Part shown: piece by piece, positions 52,776 through 61,387 of the stretch | Position numbering within the stretch: position 1 is the stretch's first letter | How the letters are laid out: the number at the start of each line of letters is the position of its first letter | NCBI GenBank assembly: GCA_963785745.1 | Contig: CAWAWR010000026.1 | Location: 100,219 to 164,218, forward strand | DNA from: VAZQ01 sp963785745 | GTDB lineage: Bacteria; Pseudomonadota; Alphaproteobacteria; Rhizobiales; Xanthobacteraceae | Direction: 5' to 3' | Length of the DNA stretch: 64,000 nt | Position numbers and translations under genes: made by a program | The notes under the pieces: generated by a model | What the model saw: the letters and a program-made list of their open reading frames with translations, nothing else | What the model was told of the DNA's origin: nothing | Database searches by the model: none

Positions 52776-53747
52776 CTATCCCGCCTTGATGCCCGCGAAT
52801 TTGATAACCTTGGTCCACTTCTCGGTCTCTTCGACCAGAAGTTTGCCGAAATCGGGGGGCGAAACGAGACTGACCGCTGAACCCAAATCAGCGAAACGCG
52901 ATCTTAACTTGGAATCGGCCAGGCCCGCGGTGATCTCGCGATAGAGCGTGTCGATAATCTCGGAGGGCGTGTTCCTGGGTGCAGCGAACCCATACCAGGC
53001 ACTCGCCTCGTAGCCCGGCACGAAATCGTTTACGCTCGGGACGCCTGGCAATGCCTCGGAGCGCGTCGTTGTGGTGATCGCAAGCGCGCGCAGATCGCCA
53101 GATCGGATTTGCGCAATCGGTAGAGAGATTGGGGCAAAGGCGACTTCAACTTGTCCGCTCATCAGATCTGGCATGAAGCTGCTGCGATACGGGACGTGAA
53201 CCATATCGACCCCCGCCATCAACTTGAAAAGTTCTCCGACAATATGCCCGGCACTCGCATTGCCGGCCGACGCCATGTTGACCTTGCCGGGATTGGCCTT
53301 AGCGTAGGCAATGAATTCGGGAACGGTCTTCGCCGGGAACGAGGGAGTGAGCGTCATGACATAGGGCGCAACGCCGACACCCGCTACCGGGGCGATATCG
53401 CGGATCAGATTGAACCCTTGCTTGCCGCCCATCGCGTGGTTGACGGTGGCCGAGGGACTGAGCAGGACAATCGTGTAACCATCCGCTTGAGATTTCGCGG
53501 CCGCTTCAGTGCCGATATTTCCACCAGCACCAGGCCGATTGTCGATAACGAACGGTTGTCCCAGTCGCTCCGACAGGCTTTGAGCGACAAGGCGCGCAAC
53601 GACGTCAGTCGCATTGCCGGCCGGAAACGGAACGATGACCCGCACTGGCTTTGACGGATAGTTTTGCGCCCATGCAACGCGTGAAACTGCAGACATTGCA
53701 ACGGTGCACGCCGCAAGATGCAGGAAACGACGACGGGGAACTTTCAC
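52776..53747 (-). CDS. Bug/TctC-type substrate-binding protein with Tat-type signal
   Basis: The 323-residue product starts MKVPRRRFLHLAACTVAMSA, where RRRFLHLA fits the twin-arginine pattern, so export may be through Tat. Bug motifs follow: YPSKPVRVIVPFPAGNATDV, GAGGNIGTEAAAKSQADGYT, NMASAGNASAGHIVGELFK and the C-terminal ETEKWTKVIKFAGIKAG. Its last quarter is the closest intact relative in the window to the remnant at 48754. It lies in tandem with the Bug gene at 51742. Confidence 0.9.
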   Translation of the reverse strand: MKVPRRRFLHLAACTVAMSAVSRVAWAQNYPSKPVRVIVPFPAGNATDVVARLVAQSLSERLGQPFVIDNRPGAGGNIGTEAAAKSQADGYTIVLLSPSATVNHAMGGKQGFNLIRDIAPVAGVGVAPYVMTLTPSFPAKTVPEFIAYAKANPGKVNMASAGNASAGHIVGELFKLMAGVDMVHVPYRSSFMPDLMSGQVEVAFAPISLPIAQIRSGDLRALAITTTTRSEALPGVPSVNDFVPGYEASAWYGFAAPRNTPSEIIDTLYREITAGLADSKLRSRFADLGSAVSLVSPPDFGKLLVEETEKWTKVIKFAGIKAG

Positions 53748-53969
53748 GGCGGTCTCCCAATAAAATTGTTTTCACTACGGACCAGGACAAGCGCAACGCG
53801 GCTTGGCCTCAAGGATCGACCACGAACGACCCTCGCCTGTCTCCAAACTCATAACAACACTTTATGGCCTATCGTAATGCTGGTGTCAGACTGACTTCTC
53901 CGACATCTGACGAATTTCGCCTATTAGGACGGCAGCGCACTCCGTACTCCGGCGTGATCCGAGACGTTT

Positions 53970-54626
53970 TCACTCGCACGTCCCATAATTGCCGCCTTTT
54001 GGATTCCCTTCAGCGGTGATGCGGAGCGTGCGGCTGATGAGCGAGTTTGCAGTGTAAAAGGCGGCGTTCATCGTCAGCTCGACGATTTCCTGCGCGCTGA
54101 AAAACGCCTTCATAGCCTCGAAGGTTGCGTCATCGACACCTTCCTGGCTTGCCATGCCATCGGCGAAAGCAAGCACCGCGCGCTGCCTGTCGCTAAACAG
54201 CTTGCTGTCGCGCCATCGCGCAAGGCTTTCGATCTGCTCGATGGTGATCCCACAACTGATTGCAAGGCGCCGGTGTTGTCCGAACGGGTAATCTCCGCGC
54301 GCCAACTGCGTGGCACGAAGAATAATAAGCTCCTTGTCAGCCCGCGACACAATCGCGTCGTGGCGCAACGCCTGAGCCATCGCCAAGGACGGACGGGCCA
54401 GCTTCGGCGCATTGCCGTAAACGCGGTGCAAGTTGAGCGGCCGGGTTCCGCGGGCCTCCAGTTCCTTGAACAACGCCTGCGCGTCGGGATTCGTCGTGTC
54501 GTCCTGCACCAAGGGCACCCGCGGCCCGCCAATTTGCTGGGCTGGGGCCGCGGCCGGCAACACCATCGCAATCAATAGTGCCGCTACCATGCTCCTGAAA
54601 ACTGCGTGTCTGGCCGCTGGAGTCAT
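53970..54626 (-). CDS. Secreted carboxymuconolactone-decarboxylase/AhpD-like protein
   Basis: The 218-residue protein has a signal peptide (MVAALLIAMVLPAAAPAQ region, about 13-30) and then the all-helical CMD/AhpD fold pattern: LNLHRVYGNAPKLARPSLAM, ADKELIILRATQLARGDYPF with GQHRRLA, and FSAQEIVELTMNAAFYTANS. The AhpD-type CxxC pair is not present (DYPFGQH instead), so a peroxidase-linked disulfide role is unlikely. Most CMD proteins are cytoplasmic; this one appears exported. It lies between the Bug pair and the divergent LysR gene, 187 bases away. Confidence 0.8.
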   Translation of the reverse strand: MTPAARHAVFRSMVAALLIAMVLPAAAPAQQIGGPRVPLVQDDTTNPDAQALFKELEARGTRPLNLHRVYGNAPKLARPSLAMAQALRHDAIVSRADKELIILRATQLARGDYPFGQHRRLAISCGITIEQIESLARWRDSKLFSDRQRAVLAFADGMASQEGVDDATFEAMKAFFSAQEIVELTMNAAFYTANSLISRTLRITAEGNPKGGNYGTCE

Positions 54627-54816
54627 TGGTCCCTCCTTTTATATTCAGGAATTCACTGGCGATCCACCTATCCCTGCACGAGCAGGCCCGCCGTCAAGCG
54701 GCACGGTGATATTTCATCCGTCATTATAACGGGCACGACACGCGGTGGCGGGCGGTCACATTCTGCGTCCATTTGAAACCTGTAACTTGCCATAAGTTTT
54801 TGCTAATCTGGCCGTG

Positions 54817-56088
54817 ATGACGACCCCACAAATCCCAAGCTTTCGGCAGTTCCTCATATTCGAAACGGTGGCGCGAACAGAGAATGTCAGCCAGGCCGCC
54901 GCCGAAATCCACGTGTCTCAACCGGCGGTCACTCAGGCCATCGCACGGATCGAGCACGACGTCGGAGCCCAGCTTTTCCGCCGGCGGAATACCGGTTGCT
55001 ATTTGACCGAAGCCGGAGAAATTCTACAGCGCCGCACCGCGCGGCTGTTTGCGGAGCTCGACGGAGGTCTCTCAGAACTGGAAGCCGGCACAGCACGCTT
55101 TGGCGCTGCCGACTATCGTTCCACCGAACGCAAGCTCAGCCGGCCGCAGATTCGAGCTCTGCTTGCCATCGCGGAGAACGGAACGTTTGCCGCGGCGGCT
55201 CGCGCGCTTGCGATGTCAGAGCCTTCGATCCATCGCGCGGCACGCGAGCTGGAAGCCATCCTGGGGCGCACGCTCTTCCAGCGCACCGCACACGGGGTCA
55301 CGGCGACAAAGCCGGCGGCAGAATTTGCTCGGCGGACGCGACTGGCTGTGCATGAGCTTGAGTACGCCATCGAGGAGATCGAGGCATCGCAAGGTCGCAA
55401 CCGCAGCCGCATCGGGCTTGGCTTGCTGCCTCTAGCCGGCGTGTTCTTTGTTGCGCGTGCGCTCAAGGATTTCAGCGAGGCTTTTCCAGAAACCCGCATC
55501 GAGGTCATCGACGGCAGCTTCGATTTTCTGATCGAAAGACTGCGGTCCGGCGAGATTGATTTCATCATCGGTCCGAAGCGCGGACTCAATCCGAAGCTCG
55601 GTGTCGTGGAAACTGTGCTGTTTGATGATGCCTATGCCCTCGTCGTGCGGTGCGGCCATCCGCTCACCCGCAAGCGGCAGATCAAGCGCCAGGACCTGCT
55701 CGCCTTCGATTGGGTCGCGCCCCCGCGCGACACGCCACGCCGGGTGGTTTATGACGCCCTTTTTCGAATGCTCAACCGCGCACCACGCAGCACGATGCAA
55801 ACTAGCTCTCCCAGCCTGACGCGCGCGATCCTGAGCGAGACCGACTGCATCACGCTGGTCTCGCGACATGAGAGTCAGGCCGAGCAGGAAATGGGCTATT
55901 TGACCGTATTGCCCTTCGAGGTGCCGCATCGGGCCAGACAGGTTCAAGTCACGACGCGCGCCGACTGGCTCCCGACGTCGGTGCAGGTGCGCTTCATCCA
56001 GGCGCTGCACAATCAATCGAAGGGCGTGGAAGGCGTGCGACCTGCTGCGCGGGTAAAGGTGGTGGCCGCCGGTGGTAGCCAACGTTGA
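54817..56088 (+). CDS. LysR-type regulator with two tandem HTH domains
   Basis: Near residues 10-70 (numbered from the GTG at 54814) a standard LysR HTH reads RTENVSQAAAEIHVSQPAVT and then IEHDVGAQLFRRRNTG. At about 109-168 there is a second: ENGTFAAAARALAMSEPSIH and LEAILGRTLFQRTAHGVTAT. The effector domain follows (about 197-400; RIGLGLLPLAGVFFVARALK, then LIERLRSGEIDFIIGPKRGL). A usual LysR is about 300 residues; this is 423 from ATG 54817. One HTH may bind DNA and the other may be a divergent dimerisation or second DNA-binding copy. It is adjacent to the catabolic genes and probably controls them, which is inference from position. Confidence 0.88.
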   Translation: MTTPQIPSFRQFLIFETVARTENVSQAAAEIHVSQPAVTQAIARIEHDVGAQLFRRRNTGCYLTEAGEILQRRTARLFAELDGGLSELEAGTARFGAADYRSTERKLSRPQIRALLAIAENGTFAAAARALAMSEPSIHRAARELEAILGRTLFQRTAHGVTATKPAAEFARRTRLAVHELEYAIEEIEASQGRNRSRIGLGLLPLAGVFFVARALKDFSEAFPETRIEVIDGSFDFLIERLRSGEIDFIIGPKRGLNPKLGVVETVLFDDAYALVVRCGHPLTRKRQIKRQDLLAFDWVAPPRDTPRRVVYDALFRMLNRAPRSTMQTSSPSLTRAILSETDCITLVSRHESQAEQEMGYLTVLPFEVPHRARQVQVTTRADWLPTSVQVRFIQALHNQSKGVEGVRPAARVKVVAAGGSQR

Positions 56089-56142
56089 TCGACCGCAATA
56101 GCCAAGGCAATTCCTGACAGCGGCTTTCCTGGAACGCGCGGG

Positions 56143-57153
56143 TTATTGTTTTGGAATTCCGGCCTTCTCAATGACCGAGGCCCACCGCTTGATATCCTGC
56201 TCCATCCGCTCGCGCATGGCCTCGGGCGTGCTGCCCTGGGCGTTGAGCCCAAGATCAAGCGCCTTCTTCTTCAACTCGGGATCAGCCAAGGCTGCAACGA
56301 TGTCGCGGTTGAGAACCGCGAGGATGTCCTGCGGCAGGCCGGCCGGAGCCGACAGCGCATTCCAACTGGTGACCACATAGTCGGGGATCCCCAATTCCTT
56401 CACGGTTGGCACATTCGGCAAGATCGGATTGCGCTCCTCGTCTGCCGAGGCCAGGATGCGAAGCTTGTTGCCCGCCAGCGATCCCTTGAACGCGGCGTAG
56501 TAGTCGAACGCGACGTCGATGTCGCCGCGCATCACACCGGTGATGAGATCGGGCGTCACGCGGTAGGTCACAATCGTAGCGTCGATCCCAGTGAGCTGTT
56601 TGAACAGATGCGCGGACAGGTTCTGCGTGGAGCCCGGATTGATCGCGCCGAGATTCATCTTGCCCGGGTTTTTCTTGGCATGGGCGATGACGTCGGCCAC
56701 GGTCTTGAAAGTCGCATCGTCCCGGATCACGAGCAGCATCTCGAACGTGGCCGTGATCGAGACCTGGGTGAAGTCCTTGAGAATGTCATAGGGGCGGGTC
56801 TTGAACAGTGTCATTCCAATCGCTGTGCCGTTCCCGGTCACGGACATCGCGTAGCCGTCCGGTGGTGACGCCAGCATAGCCTGTTGGGCGATCACGCCGC
56901 CGGCGCCCGGACGGTTCTCGATGACAACCTGCTGGCCCCACTTCTCGCCAAGTTTCTGCCCGAGCAGCCGCATGGTAACGTCGGCTACACCACCGGGCCC
57001 GAACGGCAGAATAAGGCGCACCGGTTTGACTGGGAACTTCGGTTGGGCTTGTACCGGCGAGGAACCGGTCTGACACAGAAGCAGGGTCGCAAGTCCGATC
57101 AGGAGCGCGCCGAACCGGGTTTGCGAGAATGCGGGGTGTCGATGGGCGGGCAT
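56143..57153 (-). CDS. Bug/TctC-type substrate-binding protein
   Basis: The 336-residue protein has a signal peptide (MPAHRHPAFSQTRFGALLIG start, ending SPVQAQ). Bug signatures follow: FPVKPVRLILPFGPGGVADV, the GAGGVIAQQAMLASPPDGYA loop, and NLGAINPGSTQNLSAHLFKQ. The ATG at 57153 has GGGAGGA ahead, a strong ribosome site; the longer frame to 57273 is unsupported. It is convergent with the LysR gene and divergent from the Pht5-like gene at 57488. Confidence 0.9.
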   Translation of the reverse strand: MPAHRHPAFSQTRFGALLIGLATLLLCQTGSSPVQAQPKFPVKPVRLILPFGPGGVADVTMRLLGQKLGEKWGQQVVIENRPGAGGVIAQQAMLASPPDGYAMSVTGNGTAIGMTLFKTRPYDILKDFTQVSITATFEMLLVIRDDATFKTVADVIAHAKKNPGKMNLGAINPGSTQNLSAHLFKQLTGIDATIVTYRVTPDLITGVMRGDIDVAFDYYAAFKGSLAGNKLRILASADEERNPILPNVPTVKELGIPDYVVTSWNALSAPAGLPQDILAVLNRDIVAALADPELKKKALDLGLNAQGSTPEAMRERMEQDIKRWASVIEKAGIPKQ

Positions 57154-57487
57154 CGCGATCCTCCCTGCTGTGCGCTTCTTCCCGTTGTGTTCAGACAGCA
57201 GGCCGGCACGGCTAACCGTAACCATTACCCGGCTCCCCCGGCGCCGGGATATCGAATTGTCCGCAACCGCCATAAGAGAAGTGCAAGTCGCCCCGAGGGA
57301 TCGACCGTCCCGGGCGGCGGTTTTTCGAGCGTGCCGAAGGACTTGCCGCTATTGGCCATCAGAAAACTTATGGCTGGCGCCAGGATTCCAGCTTGAGCGC
57401 CGATGCGTCCTGGCGGTACCTAGCTCTCGCTCCGCCACCTCCGGCGGACCGTGACGCGAAAGCTCCTCAGGCAGCAAGGCGACCCCA
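57154..57487. promoter_or_regulatory. Divergent intergenic region upstream of the catabolic run
   Basis: This 334-base region separates the starts of the Bug gene at 57153 (leftward) and the Pht5-like gene at 57488 (rightward). No supported gene is present. A GC-rich CCGTCCCGGGCGG with TTTTT after it lies near 57308-57325. AAGGCGA (57479-57485) is the ribosome site for the 57488 gene. No convincing LysR-type T-N11-A operator could be fixed by eye, though this is where it would be expected. Confidence 0.4.
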
Positions 57488-58474
57488 ATGGTAAAGTCTC
57501 CCGTCCCCTTGAATATCGCGGTTGCGGAATATCCGCATACGAAGGCCATTCTTTCGGGCCGTATCCCGATCGAGGGCGTCGAACCCCGCTTCGCGAACGT
57601 CGTGCCTCAGATTGCGGCTTATCGCCGGATGGTGCGCGATGTGGAATTCGACGTCTGTGAACTGGCTCCGACCACTTACATTATCGCGCGCGCGCATGGC
57701 GCTCCGTTCGTGGCGCTGCCGATCTTCGTATCGCGCGCGTTTCACCACGGTGGGCTTCTGGTGCGGCCGGACGCCGGTATCAAGTCGCCACGCGACCTCG
57801 AAGGCAAGAAGGTCGGCGTGCGCGCCTATTCGGTGACCACGGGAGTCTGGACCCGCGGCATCCTGATCGACGAGTACGGCCTCGACAGCTCCAAGGTGAC
57901 CTGGGTGGTCGACGACGAGGAGCATGTCCGTGAATTGAATTTGCCGCCCAACGTCATCCACGCGCTGGAGAGCACGTCATTGGTCGAAATGATGGCCAAC
58001 GGCGAAATCAGTGCCGGATTCTCCGGCAATGCCGGTCTTGGACGCGCGGGCAAGCCGACCGCGGGCTGGGACGCCAAGAAAATCCCGCCAGCCGACTACC
58101 CCGATCTTTTCCCCGATGCGAAATCGTTGGAAGCCGCCTGGTTCAAGAAGACCGAGATCTATCCTATGCATGGCACGATCGTCGTCAAAGACAGCGTGCT
58201 GCGCGAGCATCCATGGGTCGCCCGTTCCCTGCACGACGCCTATAGCGCGGCAAAGAAAGAGTGGCTCGCCGCCGTGCGCGCCGGCTCTGCGGATTCTGCG
58301 AGCGACAAGAAGTATCGCGAGCTGATGCCGGTCGTCGGAGAAGATCCCCTCCCGTTCGGCATCGAGCGCAACCGCGCCACCATCGAGGCGCTGGAAAGTT
58401 ACGCCTTCAAGCAACGACTGATACCGCGACGGATGCCGATCGAGCAGCTGTTTGTCGACCCCGCGAAAATATGA
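57488..58474 (+). CDS. 4,5-dihydroxyphthalate decarboxylase-like protein, copy A
   Basis: The 328-residue protein has the Pht5-like pattern: LNIAVAEYPHTKAILSGRI, DVCELAPTTYIIARAHGAPF, SPRDLEGKKVGVRAYSVTTG and LPFGIERNRATIEALESYAF. It lacks a signal peptide. The fold is that of periplasmic binding proteins, but the family includes decarboxylases of dihydroxyphthalate and relatives. It is the first gene of a seven-gene rightward run and has partner copy B at 59353, with an amidohydrolase between. The two copies are clearly diverged. Confidence 0.75.
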   Translation: MVKSPVPLNIAVAEYPHTKAILSGRIPIEGVEPRFANVVPQIAAYRRMVRDVEFDVCELAPTTYIIARAHGAPFVALPIFVSRAFHHGGLLVRPDAGIKSPRDLEGKKVGVRAYSVTTGVWTRGILIDEYGLDSSKVTWVVDDEEHVRELNLPPNVIHALESTSLVEMMANGEISAGFSGNAGLGRAGKPTAGWDAKKIPPADYPDLFPDAKSLEAAWFKKTEIYPMHGTIVVKDSVLREHPWVARSLHDAYSAAKKEWLAAVRAGSADSASDKKYRELMPVVGEDPLPFGIERNRATIEALESYAFKQRLIPRRMPIEQLFVDPAKI

Positions 58475-58486
58475 GGTAAGCGTAAA

Positions 58487-59344
58487 ATGTCCGGTCCGAT
58501 CGTCGATATCCACCCCCACATCGTCTCGCCAGATACGAAGCGTTACCCGGCCACCCCGCTGTTCGGAATCCAGTCCGACTGGTCGAAGGAGCGCAAGGCC
58601 ACCGACGTGGACCTGATCGCCGCGATGGACGAGGCCGGTGTCGCCAAGACCGCCATCGTGCACGCCTCAACCGTCTATGGATTCGACAATTCGCTTGTCG
58701 CCGATGCCGTCACCCACTTTCCCCAGCGCTGCACCGCCGTGGCTTCCATCGACATGTTGGCGCCCGACGCTGCAGATGTCGCAAAACAGTGGATATCACG
58801 CGGCATCACCGGCTTTCGTATCTTTACGGGCGGCAGCACCAAGGAAGTCGACGCCAGCACGCTTGACGACGCACGCTCCTATCCGGTGTGGGATCTGTGC
58901 AGCGAGCGCGGCCTATCGGTCTGCGTTCAGACCAATGCCTCGGGTATTCCCGCAACCATCGCATTGGCGAAGCGCTTCCCCAAGGTTCCGATCATTGTGG
59001 ACCATTTCGCGCGTCCGGACGTCAGCGGTGGTCCGCCGTATGCGGCGGCGGCGCCGCTGATGAGTCTCGCCGCGGCTTCGAACGTCAACCTCAAGCTCAC
59101 CCCGGTGACGCTCGGTCTCCTGCAGAAAGCCAAGGCCGACGTCCATGCTTTCTTGGGCAAGGTCGTGGCCGAATTCGGGGCCACGCGGATCGCCTGGGGC
59201 TCCAACTGGCCAAACTCGCCGGGCACGCTCAAGGAACATGTGGCCGCTGCCAAGGCCGCGCTCGCCTCGCTGGGCGGGGCCGACCGCGACGCGATCCTGG
59301 GTGGAACGGCACTTCGGCTTTATCCTGCCCTGAACACCAAGTGA
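58487..59344 (+). CDS. Amidohydrolase-family (PDC-lactonase-like) metal-dependent hydrolase
   Basis: The 285-residue product has the amidohydrolase-2 set: IVDIHPHIVSPDT (HxH metal site), IPATIALAKRFPKVPIIVDH and the closing TRIAWGSNWPNSPGTL with the conserved Trp-Gly-Ser-Asn-Trp-Pro. The pattern matches enzymes such as 2-pyrone-4,6-dicarboxylate lactonase and related decarboxylases of aromatic breakdown. The spacing is 12 bases from copy A and 8 bases to copy B, so they are co-transcribed. It probably works on the product of the same pathway; the substrate is not known. Confidence 0.85.
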   Translation: MSGPIVDIHPHIVSPDTKRYPATPLFGIQSDWSKERKATDVDLIAAMDEAGVAKTAIVHASTVYGFDNSLVADAVTHFPQRCTAVASIDMLAPDAADVAKQWISRGITGFRIFTGGSTKEVDASTLDDARSYPVWDLCSERGLSVCVQTNASGIPATIALAKRFPKVPIIVDHFARPDVSGGPPYAAAAPLMSLAAASNVNLKLTPVTLGLLQKAKADVHAFLGKVVAEFGATRIAWGSNWPNSPGTLKEHVAAAKAALASLGGADRDAILGGTALRLYPALNTK

Positions 59345-59352
59345 GTGATCCC

Positions 59353-60261
59353 ATGCCAGCTTCCTATCCGTCCAGCGGACCCGTCACGCTCAAGACCAAC
59401 TTTGCCGACAGCGCGCTTTCGGCGGCGCTGAAGGCGGGCCGGGTCTCATCCCCGATCGTCCGTTTCGATTTCTGTGGACCGCCGGTCGCCAGCAATGGCT
59501 TCAAGGCCATGGTGCGCGACGGAGCGTTCGATGCCGGCGAGCTTGCGATCGTAACCTTCCTGCAGGCGAAAACGTACGGCAAGCCGCTGACGCTGCTGCC
59601 AGCCACCGTCGTGGGTCGCTTTCAGCACAACACCATGTCCTATATGGATCGCGGCAAACCGTTGACGCCGAAGGACCTGGAAGGCCGGCGTGTCGCGGTC
59701 CGCGCGTATACGCAAACAACGGGCGCCTGGGCGCGCGGAATTCTCCAGCATGAATACGGCGTCGATCTCAGCCGCATCACCTGGGTCACGACTGACGATC
59801 CGCATCTCGCGGAGTTCACCGATCCCGCCAACGTGGTGCGTGCCGACAAGCGCGAGAAGCCGCTCGACCAGCGTCTTGTCGAGGGAGAGGCTGACGCCGG
59901 CATCCTCGGTCCGGAGGCGCCCAAGCACGAAAAGGCGCGACGGCTCATTCCCGATCATGCCGAGGCCGCGCAAGCCTGGCACGCGAAATACGGCTGCACC
60001 CACATCAACCACATGTTCGTGCTCAACTCCGATCTGGCGCGACAACGGCCGGACGTGGTGGCCGAGGTGTATCGGATGCTCGCCGAGAGCAAGGCCGCAG
60101 CGGGCCCGCCCAACGGGGTCGACATGCTGCCCTTCGGCGTGGCGAACGTGGCGCGCTCAATCGAGATCGTCAGTCAATACGCCAACGAACAAGGCATCAT
60201 CCCGCGGCCGTTCGCGGTGTCGGAACTGTTCGACGACATGACGCGAAGGCTTGGGGCATGA
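59353..60261 (+). CDS. 4,5-dihydroxyphthalate decarboxylase-like protein, copy B
   Basis: The 302-residue product (ATG 59353) reads ALSAALKAGRVSSPIVRFDF, AMVRDGAFDAGELAIVTFLQ, LTPKDLEGRRVAVRAYTQTT and MLPFGVANVARSIEIVSQYA. It follows the copy A layout throughout but with little sequence identity outside the core. No signal peptide is present. A two-copy arrangement around an amidohydrolase could give two similar reactions or a mixed oligomer. Its stop overlaps an in-frame ATG of the next gene (ATGA at 60258). Confidence 0.74.
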   Translation: MPASYPSSGPVTLKTNFADSALSAALKAGRVSSPIVRFDFCGPPVASNGFKAMVRDGAFDAGELAIVTFLQAKTYGKPLTLLPATVVGRFQHNTMSYMDRGKPLTPKDLEGRRVAVRAYTQTTGAWARGILQHEYGVDLSRITWVTTDDPHLAEFTDPANVVRADKREKPLDQRLVEGEADAGILGPEAPKHEKARRLIPDHAEAAQAWHAKYGCTHINHMFVLNSDLARQRPDVVAEVYRMLAESKAAAGPPNGVDMLPFGVANVARSIEIVSQYANEQGIIPRPFAVSELFDDMTRRLGA

Positions 60262-60326
60262 CTTTGCGGCGCGGTCGAACCACGCTGTCGACGGCATCGT
60301 ATGGATTGAAATCCGAGACGACGGAC

Positions 60327-61364
60327 ATGATGGCGATTTTGTCTCCACGTCTACGTCTTCCGATCGCTTGCGTTTTCTTGCAGCTGACTGCTGCGGCGCC
60401 GCTACTGGCCGAGCCCGCCGCGGACTTTTATCGCGGGCGGACGCTGACGCTGGTTTCAGGGTTTACGCCCAATGGCGAAAATGATGCTTATCTGCGCCAA
60501 TTAGGCCGCCACATCGATCGTTTCATCCCCGGCAATCCCGCGGTCGTTCCGCGCAACATGCCCGGCGGAGGAACACTGGTTGCGGCGAACCACATGTACA
60601 AGGCTGCGGCGCCCGACGGCACCGTGCTGGGCATGTTCCTATCGCAGGCTGCTGTTGAGCCTTTCCTTGGCAACAAGGCCGCATTGTTCGACCCGCTCAA
60701 GTTTGGCTGGATCGGCAGCATGGCCCTCGAACCGCAGTTTTGCGCCGTCGCCCCGGGCCCCGGCGTCCCCGAAACGTTCGATGACCTGCTGCAAAAGGAG
60801 ACGGTGTTCGGCACCAGTGCGCCGGCGTCCGACATCTATCGATACACCGCCGTCATCAAGAACGTACTCGGGGCCAAGATCCGCATGGTTTCCGGTTATC
60901 CGGGAATGCCAGGCGTCACTCTCGCTCTCCAGCGTGGCGAGGTCAGTGGTGCTTGCGGGTTCACCGCGACGGCGTTGCGCACACGCCTCGCACCGGCTCT
61001 GAACAGCGGCCAAATGAAACTGCTGGTTCAGCTGGGAGGCACCCCGACCTCGGAATTTGGAAAGGTCGCCAACGCCCTTGACTACGCGCGCACTGACGAC
61101 ACGCGGGAGCTTCTCAATTACTTTTTCGAGGCGCTCAGGCTCGGGCGACTGATCACCGCTCCGCCAGGAGTTCCGAATGAACGTCTTAACGTTCTACGCA
61201 CGGCATTTGCGTCCGCACTCAAGGACCCGACGTTCCTTGCGGAGGCAAACAAGATGAGCCTGGTCATCATTTCGGCATCTGCCGCCGATCTCCAAACACA
61301 AATGGAGCGTCTGTCGAAGTATCCGCAGGAGTTTTTTGAAAGAGTACAAAAGGCCCATCAATAG
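60327..61364 (+). CDS. Bug/TctC-related substrate-binding protein
   Basis: The ~345-residue product (ATG 60327) has a signal peptide (RLPIACVFLQLTAAAPLLAE region) and then YRGRTLTLVSGFTPNGENDA, NPAVVPRNMPGGGTLVAANH and MYKAAAPDGTVLGMF. It lacks the usual YPxRPI opening, so it is a divergent branch of the family. An in-frame ATG at 60258 overlaps the copy B stop and would lengthen the signal region by 23 residues. It ends LSKYPQEFFERVQKAHQ. Substrate unknown. Confidence 0.8.
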   Translation: MMAILSPRLRLPIACVFLQLTAAAPLLAEPAADFYRGRTLTLVSGFTPNGENDAYLRQLGRHIDRFIPGNPAVVPRNMPGGGTLVAANHMYKAAAPDGTVLGMFLSQAAVEPFLGNKAALFDPLKFGWIGSMALEPQFCAVAPGPGVPETFDDLLQKETVFGTSAPASDIYRYTAVIKNVLGAKIRMVSGYPGMPGVTLALQRGEVSGACGFTATALRTRLAPALNSGQMKLLVQLGGTPTSEFGKVANALDYARTDDTRELLNYFFEALRLGRLITAPPGVPNERLNVLRTAFASALKDPTFLAEANKMSLVIISASAADLQTQMERLSKYPQEFFERVQKAHQ

Positions 61365-61387
61365 GGTCGTTCCCCAGGGAGGGACAT

